This document shows positions 36,003-44,143 of a stretch of 64,000 nt of DNA, piece after piece. A program made the position numbers and the translations under genes. The notes beneath the pieces are model-generated. The model searched no databases. It was given only the letters and a program-made list of their open reading frames with translations, and was not told the origin of the DNA. The first letter of the stretch is position 1. The number at the start of each line of letters is the position of its first letter. The DNA is from Foliimonas ilicis (GTDB lineage Bacteria > Pseudomonadota > Alphaproteobacteria > Rhizobiales > Rhizobiaceae), in NCBI RefSeq assembly GCF_039939195.1, contig NZ_JBDUUH010000006.1, forward strand, positions 284,950 to 348,949, in the 5' to 3' direction.

Positions 36003-37372
36003 TGTTCAGTTCGCGCCCATTGCTTTACGAATGAGTGCGCTCCTAGGGAATCCATATAGTTAGTCCATTCTTCTGCATGCTTGTTGAGTAAGGCGGCGAG
36101 ACGGTCGCTCGCTTCCTGCGGGCTTAGCCCGAGGGCCAGTCCCAGTGAAGTGGCGTGTCGCTTCACCTGTGAGTTCTGCCCCTCCGCCGCCATATCGGCG
36201 AGGTGATCCATGTGAAGGATTCCGGCTACCGCGTATTCACGGAACGCGCCTTTCGTTTTCGTGAAGCCTGCTTCGACCGCAGCCTCTAGCGTGGGCGCGG
36301 TCATGTCCGTGCAGATGTAAGTATCCGGCGATTCGGTCAAGCCGGCGGCATGGACGCTGACGCGCCGCAGCATGCAGGCGGCGCAGATGCCGCATTGCCG
36401 CTGCTTCCCGTTGACCGAACTCCACTGGTTGTTGCGCCAGCAGGACTTCGTGTTGCGCCAGGTATCAGTGCTGTCAATCGCCACATAATCACGCAGAGTC
36501 TCGCCCTTGGTGTTCCAGATACGGGGGAAGACGTAGCTGACATCTTTGCCGAGCAGGGCTTTCAGGAAACGCTCCATGCGCTGCGTGAAGCGCGGATGGT
36601 TCCGGAAGTCGGGATAGGCGTGTCCCACCGTCAGCAGAGCGGGGCCGATAGCGCCCTGGCCGCTCTCCGGAATGACGATTTCGGTGGCATCGGTCAGATA
36701 GGCAGCGATTCCGCTGATGATGGCGAACTTGAATCCACGCGTGCGGGCGCTGGTTTCCCGGTTAGACATATTGGATAGGACATCATAAGGTACGGCCGCG
36801 AAAGGTTCGGGTTTGCCCTTCACACGCGGTCGGTCGGAAGTCTTTGTACCGACACGAACCCGCACAAGCTTGTCGCCCAGCTTTGCGCCGACAAGGCCAG
36901 CGACGGCACGAGAGTCCATGCCGTCGCTAAACGCAAGAATAGCCTGCGCCGGTACCGGCAGGGGGAGCATGCCCAGCGACAAGGCAGGTTCGGGCTGGAT
37001 ACGCTTCACAAAGCTGACTGCCCATATATCACCGGTCAGGAATCCCAGGGCATCATGCAATGCACCCGCAACGTCCGGCGCGTTCCAGCGCGCCGGATCA
37101 TGCACGGGAATGTGCAGCGTCAGGCGACGTGCCCATCCGTGCGGGGGCCGTTTGACGATCTTGTCGGCATACTCAACCGCCGCAGCGACCACCAGTGCGT
37201 CGTGGGTCACGGCTTCCCACCGCGCGAACGCGAAGGATTCGAGCGCCGCCGTCGAGAAGCTGACATCGCTGCCGAGGTCAAAGGCGACGTGGCCGTCTCG
37301 GGCGTGGCGACCCGGCTCGACGACGTCGATGTCCTTCGCAGGCATCGGCATGAAATAGGGTTCAGTGCTCAT
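35999..37372 (-). CDS. QueC-like ATP-pyrophosphatase family protein (Qat/CBASS Cap9-type relative)
   Basis: 457 residues. The PP-loop is FSDGMDS (148-154), a variant of SGGxDS. The zinc knot characteristic of QueC is complete: Cys311 in KSCWR, then Cys327, Cys330 and Cys333 in CGICAAC followed by LRR. A 140-residue N-terminal extension is absent from the 7-cyano-7-deazaguanine synthase QueC. Extended QueC-like proteins occur in Qat (QatC) and type IV CBASS defence, where they are thought to attach a deazaguanine-type group to a partner. No other queuosine gene or DpdA-like transglycosylase is nearby, so a role in routine preQ0 synthesis is unlikely. Four-base overlaps on both sides. Confidence 0.8.
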   Translation of the reverse strand: MSTEPYFMPMPAKDIDVVEPGRHARDGHVAFDLGSDVSFSTAALESFAFARWEAVTHDALVVAAAVEYADKIVKRPPHGWARRLTLHIPVHDPARWNAPDVAGALHDALGFLTGDIWAVSFVKRIQPEPALSLGMLPLPVPAQAILAFSDGMDSRAVAGLVGAKLGDKLVRVRVGTKTSDRPRVKGKPEPFAAVPYDVLSNMSNRETSARTRGFKFAIISGIAAYLTDATEIVIPESGQGAIGPALLTVGHAYPDFRNHPRFTQRMERFLKALLGKDVSYVFPRIWNTKGETLRDYVAIDSTDTWRNTKSCWRNNQWSSVNGKQRQCGICAACMLRRVSVHAAGLTESPDTYICTDMTAPTLEAAVEAGFTKTKGAFREYAVAGILHMDHLADMAAEGQNSQVKRHATSLGLALGLSPQEASDRLAALLNKHAEEWTNYMDSLGAHSFVKQWARTEQ

Positions 37373-37929
37373 AGGTTCGGCCCATCATCAAGGCCGGTAT
37401 GGCGGGGCAGGCGAACAGCACCGTGCGGCGGCTTTCCGGCAGACATGAACCCAGAAGCGATAGTCTTGAAGTCGCATTGCTTGCACGCGGCATCCAGCCG
37501 ATCTCGCACGTATCGGGCGCTGTGCACGTTGGCCTCGCGGTGATAATGTTCCTCGACACTTCGGAAGCCGCTTCGGACGCGCTCTTCACAGGCGCTCTCC
37601 AGCGCGGCACGATAAGCGGCGTCGCCGGTCAGCCCGTCGCTGACGGCCTGGATGGCACAGTCGATGACGACGTTGCTTGCCGCCGAGCGCGTACTCGCTT
37701 GCCGCACTGCTTCCAGACGTTCGACCTCATCATGGGTAAAAAGGGAGCCTTGGCCGCCGCTGAGGATGTCACGAATTGCGGTGAGCGGGGCCTCACGCAA
37801 GTCTTTTTGCAGGGCGTGCGGCAGGGCCTCGCAGACCTCATGCGCAGAATAAGCGGCTTTTGCTGCCCGCTCCGCGAGGTCTCTCCAGTGCCGCCGCATC
37901 GGCAAACTTTTATGAGGTCCGTCACTCAT
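37369..37929 (-). CDS. Unknown 186-residue protein, first gene of the QueC-like operon
   Basis: No family recognised. The sequence is mainly helical with a conserved-looking start (SDGPHKSLPMRRHWRDLAE) and a C-terminal half with YHREANVHSARYVRDRLDAA, CKQCDF and a Gly/Pro-rich tail. CKQC is a single CxxC. GGAG 7 bases before the ATG supports the start. It overlaps the QueC-like gene by 4 bases, so it is probably its direct partner, perhaps the protein that the QueC-like enzyme modifies (a role like that proposed for QatB), though I see no clear QatB similarity. Confidence 0.75.
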   Translation of the reverse strand: MSDGPHKSLPMRRHWRDLAERAAKAAYSAHEVCEALPHALQKDLREAPLTAIRDILSGGQGSLFTHDEVERLEAVRQASTRSAASNVVIDCAIQAVSDGLTGDAAYRAALESACEERVRSGFRSVEEHYHREANVHSARYVRDRLDAACKQCDFKTIASGFMSAGKPPHGAVRLPRHTGLDDGPNL

Positions 37930-37941
37930 GGCGATTCTCCA

Positions 37942-37978
37942 TGTCAGAAATGTATGTTATAAATACTGACAATGTCAA
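37942..37978. promoter_or_regulatory. Inverted repeat and -35-like box of the QueC-like operon
   Basis: TGTCAG (37942-37947) and CTGACA (37966-37971) are inverted arms with an 18-base AT-rich spacer, just upstream of the first gene. On the leftward strand a consensus TTGACA (37978-37973) lies beside the outer arm. The XRE protein of the operon would be the natural binder. The -10 box is not clear. Confidence 0.5.
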
Positions 37979-38033
37979 ATTCTATGCGCCTGCGTGACTG
38001 GAGAAGTTCTAGGCGGTTTGAAGAAGGGACTTA

Positions 38034-38109
38034 TTACTAAGTCTAACTACGTAAACAGCCCCCTGGTCAAACCTTGATCGCAGTTTGAATTTATGCTATT
38101 TTACTAAGT
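38034..38109. promoter_or_regulatory. Direct repeat upstream of the intact AbiE pair
   Basis: TTACTAAGT occurs at 38034-38042 and again at 38101-38109, directly touching the AbiEi start codon. The copies extend to TTACTAAGTnTnACT. AbiEi antitoxins repress their own operon by binding repeats near the promoter, so this pair is a candidate operator. There is no obvious ribosome binding site before the ATG. Confidence 0.45.
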
Positions 38110-38910
38110 ATGACTGAGCGGAACAGCGGAAAGCTAAACCAACTCGAACGAACACTGCCAGAAGGCCTGCTGGCTGACGCGGCGTGGATGGAGCGGCACG
38201 GCTACTCAACGAGCCTGCGCAGCCAGTACGTTTCAGCCGGTTGGCTGGTCCAGCCGGTGCGCGGCACATACAAGCGTCCGCTTGGCGAACTGGATTGGCA
38301 GAAGACGGTCGTTTCGCTTCAGAAGCTCATGGGGCGCGATCTTGTAGTGGGCGGACGCACCGCTCTCGATCTGCAGGGTTTCAGCCACTACCTGTCGGCC
38401 TCAGGCCCTTCGACGATCCACCTATACGGGACTGAGCCGCCTCCCGGCTGGCTTGCAAAGCTTCCCCTGAAAGAAAAGTTCCGATTCCACAGATCGCAGG
38501 TCCTGTTCAAAACTCTTACCGTGGCAGCAGACGGCCTTAAGGGCGGCACATTGCGGGAGCTGCCGGGACCGTCAGACTGGCCGCTCTTCGCTTCGACGCC
38601 TGAGCGTGCTCTGCTTGAAATGCTCGACGAGCTGCCAAGCCGTGAGAGCTTTCATCAGGTCGATATGCTGGTCGAAGGATTGCGGACCTTAAGTCCGCGG
38701 CGACTTCAGACACTTCTGGCCGATTGCCAGAGCGTCAAGGTTAAACGGCTTTTCTTTTGGTTTGCAGATCGCCACCAGCCGCCATGGCTGAAACAGATAG
38801 ACCGCGCGGTCGTCAGTCTCGGCACCGGTAAACGCATGCTCGTCAAAGGTGGCAAGTTGGACCCGGCATACCTCATAACCATTCCGGAGGACCTCAGTGC
38901 CCCTGTCTGA
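38110..38910 (+). CDS. AbiEi-type antitoxin/repressor
   Basis: 266 residues. The N-terminal winged helix (RHGYSTSLRSQYVSAGWL, RPLGELDWQKTVVSLQ) and the following domain (VGGRTALDLQGFSHYL, STPERALLEMLDELP) are typical of AbiEi proteins of type IV toxin-antitoxin systems, which repress the operon and counter the nucleotidyltransferase without binding it directly. It overlaps the toxin gene by 14 bases. The system protects against phages by abortive infection in lactococci and streptococci. Complete in this window, unlike the broken copy at 3.3-4.4 kb. Confidence 0.87.
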   Translation: MTERNSGKLNQLERTLPEGLLADAAWMERHGYSTSLRSQYVSAGWLVQPVRGTYKRPLGELDWQKTVVSLQKLMGRDLVVGGRTALDLQGFSHYLSASGPSTIHLYGTEPPPGWLAKLPLKEKFRFHRSQVLFKTLTVAADGLKGGTLRELPGPSDWPLFASTPERALLEMLDELPSRESFHQVDMLVEGLRTLSPRRLQTLLADCQSVKVKRLFFWFADRHQPPWLKQIDRAVVSLGTGKRMLVKGGKLDPAYLITIPEDLSAPV

Positions 38911-39817
38911 TAGTTATCGGTGCCAAGTGGCGCTACTTGTCGAAGTGATGCCGTTCGTCGCTGCGGAGAAGGATTTTGCCCTCAAGGGTGGAACCGCCAT
39001 CAACCTGTTTGTCCGGGACATGCCGCGCTTATCAGTCGATATTGACCTCACCTATTTGCCCGTGGCACCGCGACCGGAATCGTTGGCCGCGATCGACGCT
39101 GCCATGAGGCGAATGGGGGCAGCCATTCGGGCGGGAATGCCCGGCCTGCGCGTTACCGAGGTTCTGAATGTACGCGAGCAGATTGTCACCAAGCTGACCG
39201 TTCAAAGGCCCGACGCTCAGATCAAGATTGAGGTGACTCCCGTCCTGCGCGGCTGTGTTTTCGAGCCAGAGATACGTTCGGTATCGCCAGGCGTAGAAGA
39301 CGCCTTTGGATTCGCGGAAATCCAGGTCGTCTCTTTCCCCGATTTGTATGCGGGAAAGATAATGGCCGCGCTCGATCGCCAGCATCCGCGCGACCTTTTC
39401 GATGTCCGTGATCTGCTGGCTACAGAAGGCATTAGCGACGATCTGCGGCGAGCCTTCATTGTCTATTTGATCAGCCACGACAGGCCGATATCGGAAGTGC
39501 TCGTGCCGCGCCGTAAGGATATCAGCCAGGAATTCGCCCAGGGCTTTGACGGTATGACCGCCGAGCCGGTGGAACTGGATGAATTGCTGGCAGCTCGCGA
39601 GGCACTGATAGCGGCCATTGCGGGCGGCATGCCGGATGAGCACAAGGCGTTTCTTCTCGGATTCAAGCGCGGCGCGCCAGACTGGGGCCTGCTGGGTGTC
39701 GAGGGCGCAGCCGACCTTCCCGCTGTTAAGTGGAAGCAGATCAATCTTGATCGGTTGAGCGAGACGGCGCGCGCGCGTTTGGTCGGTCAGCTTCAAACTG
39801 TTCTCGGTGAAAGCTAG
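38897..39817 (+). CDS. AbiEii-type nucleotidyltransferase toxin
   Basis: 306 residues from a GTG at 38897. Motif I is KGGTAINLF (Gly31-Thr33 core) with the acidic pair in SVDIDLTYL (Asp48, Asp50); later motifs include SFPDLYAGKIMAALDRQHPR, the Lys/Asp segment of the family. MenT/AbiEii toxins transfer nucleotides, for example to tRNA acceptor stems. All key residues are present, so the toxin should be active when free. An Mrr-like nuclease gene follows after 3 bases. Confidence 0.9.
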   Translation: MPLSDSYRCQVALLVEVMPFVAAEKDFALKGGTAINLFVRDMPRLSVDIDLTYLPVAPRPESLAAIDAAMRRMGAAIRAGMPGLRVTEVLNVREQIVTKLTVQRPDAQIKIEVTPVLRGCVFEPEIRSVSPGVEDAFGFAEIQVVSFPDLYAGKIMAALDRQHPRDLFDVRDLLATEGISDDLRRAFIVYLISHDRPISEVLVPRRKDISQEFAQGFDGMTAEPVELDELLAAREALIAAIAGGMPDEHKAFLLGFKRGAPDWGLLGVEGAADLPAVKWKQINLDRLSETARARLVGQLQTVLGES

Positions 39818-39820
39818 CTC

Positions 39821-40582
39821 ATGCCGCTCATCACCGCTCACGTCCCGGAGACCTGGGAGCAGCTTGAGGATCTGGTCGCCGCTATTCTTGGCGAATGCGG
39901 AATGCAGGCCACACGCCAGGTGACAATCAACCTTCCCCGCGGCAGCGTCGATGTTGACGTTTTCGCCGAGGAGACTGTCGATGGTATCGTCCACCGCATC
40001 ATTTGCGAATGCAAATACTGGAAAGCAAACATCCCAAAAGAAATCGTCCATGCGTTCCGGACGGTTATGCAGGAGACGGGGGCGAACAGGGGTTACATCG
40101 TTTCTCGCGCAGGATTCCAGAAGGGCGCCTATGAAGCCGCGCAAGCAACGAATATCGAGCTTCTGACGTTCGCCGAGTTTCAGGAGCGTTACTTCGATAA
40201 ATGGTTCAAGAGCAGGATTTGGGCAGTCGAGAACTCAATCAGCAATTTTAACACCTATTACGAGCCCCTCGGTCCGCCTGGATGGGCAAAGCTGGCAACC
40301 GATGAAGAGAGGGCGGCATACGAATCTGTTCTGGACAGGTACCTGTTTGCCGGACACGCGCTCCATTCCTTCTCCCCATATTTAGGATTCCGCGTTCCCT
40401 TTGATTTCACAAAGATGGAAGAGGGCGGTGTTATAGTACCTGCTGAGATCAAGGCCGCTCAGGGATGCCGTGAGCTATTGATCCTGCTTGAGAACTACGC
40501 GCGAAAAGGCCTTCGGGAACTGCGTGCCGTCAACCCGGTCACCCGAGATAAGATGCCAGACGAGGTGAACAGTGACGATTGA
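39821..40582 (+). CDS. Mrr-type restriction endonuclease-like protein
   Basis: 253 residues. The N-terminal Mrr_cat-like core has LEDLVAAILGECG, SVDVDVFAEE (Asp44/Asp46) and IICECKYWK (Glu63, Lys65), the D...ExK nuclease centre, then KEIVHAFRTVMQETGANRGY, a typical Mrr segment. The last 120 residues are not recognised. Mrr enzymes cut modified DNA. The gene begins 3 bases after the AbiEii stop, so it is probably cotranscribed, an unusual pairing of a type IV toxin-antitoxin and a nuclease. Confidence 0.82.
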   Translation: MPLITAHVPETWEQLEDLVAAILGECGMQATRQVTINLPRGSVDVDVFAEETVDGIVHRIICECKYWKANIPKEIVHAFRTVMQETGANRGYIVSRAGFQKGAYEAAQATNIELLTFAEFQERYFDKWFKSRIWAVENSISNFNTYYEPLGPPGWAKLATDEERAAYESVLDRYLFAGHALHSFSPYLGFRVPFDFTKMEEGGVIVPAEIKAAQGCRELLILLENYARKGLRELRAVNPVTRDKMPDEVNSDD

Positions 40583-40915
40583 GCATGATCAGCCCAAAGG
40601 TTCCTTTTTGCCTAGGTCAACGAAGGACGTGACTGTACCATTCTTTAAGTTCGCTGCAGGAATCCCGCTCAACAGTGCGCCAGAACACGGGCCATCTATT
40701 TTCTAAGGATGGGAAATTCACGAGGTCCCGGTAGGACGCCAGGAGGCGGTTGTGACAAAGTCGCTGTGACAGGCCTTATTTTCGGAGGCAATTCGATCCC
40801 CGTTAACCAGTTGTTTATAAACGAGAAAATATCGCATCGTCGCAGAGTCGAAAAACTCGACCCGCGTAAAGAGAAACTGTTATAAATAGCGCAGTGTGAC
40901 AAACGGGGAATTTCC
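40583..40915. promoter_or_regulatory. Gap with the presumed promoter of the 523-aa nuclease gene
   Basis: 333 bases without a gene. The last 60 bases are AT-rich and contain TATAAAT (40881-40887), a possible -10-type box, and GGGGAA just before the GTG start. Nothing else recognisable. Confidence 0.4.
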
Positions 40916-42487
40916 GTGGAATCAATTACTGCATTGTTGGGACGGATTGGCCCTTCGCTATCGACCGAGCTGATCGCAGAAATGGCGAAGCACGGGGTTT
41001 CCAATACGTCCGCACGGCAGCGTATCGCTCGTGCCGGATCAGATGTTGTCCGTCTTGCCGGCTTGCGCTTCCCTCACAACGCCCGTTTCCTTTATCTGCC
41101 TGACCAGTTTGGAGACGATACCTACTGGAAAGCGCTTGAGCGCGTTTTCCGGGAACATGGAAAAGCATATTGGAGCGCGGTGACGGGGCTGAAGGCCCGG
41201 GGCGGCTGCTTTCCAAAAAGATACTTTGCCGCTGTTTGTGGAAGTCCGGCGGCTCGCCTTCGCCAGCTGTCACCTGAGCGCATTCTGGAGCGGCTTTCCG
41301 CTATTAATCTGCTGGAGGAATTCACGGACGAGGCGACAGGCGAGCCATTCGTGAAGTTCAAGCCCCGCCATTACCGCAGCGACGGGGTTGATACGGTGAG
41401 GGCACGCTTGGTTGCGGAGAACGTGGTTCTTCACGGGATGAAAGAATGGTGTCGCCGTACCGGGTTTGGAAGCTTTGATCGGGTACGCGTTCGTGATGAT
41501 GAAGACGCTCCGGTGGTTTCGTCCGTTGCCTGGGATCTGTCCGCCCCTTGTTATGCGCGGCCTCTGGTAAAAGCGACCGCAGCAGGTATGAAGCCCGGCT
41601 TCGTAGTTTGCGATGTCAATCTGCGAGGCGCATTGACTGACGACGATATTGCCCTGTTTGTGCGCAAGCACGATCAGGCATCAGCGCCTATTAAGGTCGC
41701 GCCAATCATGCCGTTCTTGGTGGCTGATGGCTTCACGGCGTCGGGTTTTAGTCTGGCAAAGACAAAAGGTGTCCTGGCGACCACAACGGGACAGCTTTTC
41801 GGAGAGGACGTTGCAAAGGCTCTTCGGGACCTGATCAGCTTGCTGACGGACACAGGTCGGACAGCTTCGGTAAATCCTGAACATATTGAGAGGGTCTTGT
41901 CCAATCTGACAAAAATCGAAGGAGCGGCAAATAACCTTCGAGGTGCTTTGTTCGAGATCGTTGTCGGTTCATTGGTGAAAGATGTTGAAGGTGGTTACCT
42001 TCGGGCAGGTGAAAAGTGGACCAATTTCCAGTCCGGGCGGGCCGCAGAGATAGACGTTCTGCTTGATCGCCCGGAGGACAAAGGCGTCCTGATAATCGAA
42101 TGTAAATCCAAAATTCCGGGAGGAAGAGTCAGCTTGGAGGAAGTCCAAAAATGGCATGACGACAGGGTTCCTCTCCTGCAAAGCATTCTCCAAACCGACA
42201 GTCGTCTCCATGATAAGCATTTGACCTTCGAGATGTGGACAAACGGGCCGTTCGCGCATGATGCGCTCAAATGGCTTTTGGTGCAGCCCGCGCGGGCTGG
42301 TTTCAATGTGGGCTGGAAGGACGGAGAGGCATTGAAGAAGTACACCGACGGGGCCGCCAATGCAGCAATACGAAAAACACTCAATGAGCACTACTTCAGG
42401 CACCCACTGGCGCGTGGTCCTAGAACCAAGGGAGGTGAACGGCAGCAACGGAAAACGAACGAGCGGACGCTTGCTAAGCACCTGTAG
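40916..42487 (+). CDS. Unrecognised protein with C-terminal PD-(D/E)xK nuclease-like domain
   Basis: 523 residues from a GTG with GGGGAA upstream. The N-terminus (about 10-130) looks like one or two helix-turn-helix or winged-helix segments (TSARQRIARAGSDVVRLAG). The C-terminal third has Glu347 (RGALFEIVVGSL), Asp380 (AAEIDVLLD) and Glu395/Lys397 (IIECKSK), a full PD-(D/E)xK pattern. No family name can be given. It stands alone between the AbiE/Mrr operon and the gamma-glutamylcyclotransferase fusion, in a defence island, which suggests a DNA-targeting defence role. Confidence 0.75.
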   Translation: MESITALLGRIGPSLSTELIAEMAKHGVSNTSARQRIARAGSDVVRLAGLRFPHNARFLYLPDQFGDDTYWKALERVFREHGKAYWSAVTGLKARGGCFPKRYFAAVCGSPAARLRQLSPERILERLSAINLLEEFTDEATGEPFVKFKPRHYRSDGVDTVRARLVAENVVLHGMKEWCRRTGFGSFDRVRVRDDEDAPVVSSVAWDLSAPCYARPLVKATAAGMKPGFVVCDVNLRGALTDDDIALFVRKHDQASAPIKVAPIMPFLVADGFTASGFSLAKTKGVLATTTGQLFGEDVAKALRDLISLLTDTGRTASVNPEHIERVLSNLTKIEGAANNLRGALFEIVVGSLVKDVEGGYLRAGEKWTNFQSGRAAEIDVLLDRPEDKGVLIIECKSKIPGGRVSLEEVQKWHDDRVPLLQSILQTDSRLHDKHLTFEMWTNGPFAHDALKWLLVQPARAGFNVGWKDGEALKKYTDGAANAAIRKTLNEHYFRHPLARGPRTKGGERQQRKTNERTLAKHL

Positions 42488-42661
42488 CGAATCTCTGCCA
42501 CTCCAAAACAAAGTTGGGCACTTGGGTAGCTATTGGCACAAAGTGGATATCCTGCGGTGCCGTGCTGGATTTTGGAGGCTTAGCTCAGCGAGATCGTCTA
42601 TTGTTCAGGTTTTCGCCAACACTTTGGAGCGCGGTGCGACGCGCCGTCGCGGGAGCCGATC

Positions 42662-44143
42662 ATGTTGAAAGCTACGGAAGAGGAGATCGAGGAAGTCCGA
42701 GAATACTTTGAATGGCAGGCGCCCGACCTCGAAGTGACCTTCATGCAGAAGGTCTACTCGGAGGCGGTCCTGAACACCCGCCACGACGTGTGGGACATCC
42801 ACACCAACAAGGATCGCTGGTGGGTCATAACGGGCGGCACAAACCTCTACTCTCAGGAACAATTCCCAAATATGGACCTTGCTCTGACCTTCCATATTGG
42901 CCTGATGCTCCGCATCCCGCGTACGGAAAAACAACAGGAAAACGATCTACGCATCCTTCCGTTTGGGCCGGTCTTCGAGAAGATGGAAGAAGCTAGAACC
43001 GCCGTGACACAGGCGCATAATCTATCGGACTATCAGGCTGTAGGTGTTCGCTGCCGCGAAGCGCTACTCGAATTGATCGGAGTCGCGCAGGATGCGGCAA
43101 TGTGGACAGACACACCACCACAGCGTGCTAACTTCCGGGCGTGGACCGAGATCATTTGCAACGATCTTCTTTCGGGCGACACCAACAAGGAGCGTCGCGG
43201 GGCGCTCAAGAATGCCCTTGAGTCCGCATGGACGTTCTCCAACTGGCTGACGCATTCAAAGTCGGCCACCTGGATTGATGCCGAGATGGCGCACTCGTTG
43301 ATCCAACACGCCATCGGTATGGCGACAACCTTGATCATTCGCGAGTTGCGCGGGGTGCCTTGGGAATGCCCCAACTGCGGCTCACCGCATCTCGAACCCG
43401 GACATGGCGAGCATACTGAGGCACCCGGTGTACTCTGGGAACGACCGCAGTGCTTGGACTGCGGATGGACAGGCAAGCCCGTTCCAATCCTCGACCTTGA
43501 GGATGGACAGTCCATCATCACACGCGAAGGCGAAGAAACCGACGAGTGCAGCATCATGACAGTACCGCTACGAACGATCCTAAAGCCGGGAGATCCCTCG
43601 ATTGAGCCTCTGAAGAACACAGAGACCGGGCCTCCAGAGCTCGACGTATATTTTGCCTATGGGTCCAATATGTCGACCGCCCGCCTGCGGGCTCGCATGC
43701 CGAGCTGCAAGCCAATCGGCATCGCTACCTTGCCGGGTCATGCGCTTCGATTTCATAAGCGTAGCGTGGACAAGTCAGGGAAGTGCAATGCATTTGCCAC
43801 TGGCGACGAGAACAGCGTGATCGGCGTTCTATTCAGCTTCGATCCCACCGAGCGTGCCAAGCTAGATAAGGCCGAAGGAGTCGGCAGAGGCTACGTGCAC
43901 GCGACGGTCACTGTCATCAACGACAAAGGACGCAGGCGGAAGGTTCTTACCTATCTTGCGACCCCTGACTACATAAACGACAGCCTCAAACCCTATGACT
44001 GGTATAAGGACTTTGTCCTTGCAGGATGCGCGGAACACGGCCTGTCGCCGGAGTATCTTGCCGAATACGTCCAGTCGGTTGAGTCGATCGAAGATCCCAA
44101 CAAGACACGGGACAAGAAGGAGCGCGCGACGCTGGCCAAGTAA
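42662..44143 (+). CDS. Fusion: helical HEPN-like domain + zinc ribbon + gamma-glutamylcyclotransferase-like domain
   Basis: 493 residues, GGGAG upstream of the ATG. Residues about 105-225 are helical with RCREALLELIGVAQDA and WTFSNWLTHSK, like HEPN/Abi-type domains. A zinc ribbon follows with Cys236/Cys239 (CPNCG) and Cys264/Cys267 (CLDCG). The C-terminus is a GGCT/AIG2-like fold: FAYGSN (331-336) and LDKAEGVGRGY with the candidate catalytic Glu405. GGCT enzymes cyclise gamma-glutamyl compounds. This three-part build is not one I know; the context points to defence or toxin use. Confidence 0.75.
   Translation: MLKATEEEIEEVREYFEWQAPDLEVTFMQKVYSEAVLNTRHDVWDIHTNKDRWWVITGGTNLYSQEQFPNMDLALTFHIGLMLRIPRTEKQQENDLRILPFGPVFEKMEEARTAVTQAHNLSDYQAVGVRCREALLELIGVAQDAAMWTDTPPQRANFRAWTEIICNDLLSGDTNKERRGALKNALESAWTFSNWLTHSKSATWIDAEMAHSLIQHAIGMATTLIIRELRGVPWECPNCGSPHLEPGHGEHTEAPGVLWERPQCLDCGWTGKPVPILDLEDGQSIITREGEETDECSIMTVPLRTILKPGDPSIEPLKNTETGPPELDVYFAYGSNMSTARLRARMPSCKPIGIATLPGHALRFHKRSVDKSGKCNAFATGDENSVIGVLFSFDPTERAKLDKAEGVGRGYVHATVTVINDKGRRRKVLTYLATPDYINDSLKPYDWYKDFVLAGCAEHGLSPEYLAEYVQSVESIEDPNKTRDKKERATLAK

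Noticed and set aside
35999..37372. Housekeeping QueC for queuosine synthesis
   Set aside because: The protein is twice the usual QueC length, has a variant PP-loop and lies among defence-type genes without QueD, QueE or FolE.
39032..40144. 370-codon leftward open frame over the AbiEii and Mrr-like genes
   Set aside because: Both sense genes carry active-site motifs; the antisense frame spans two genes and shows none.
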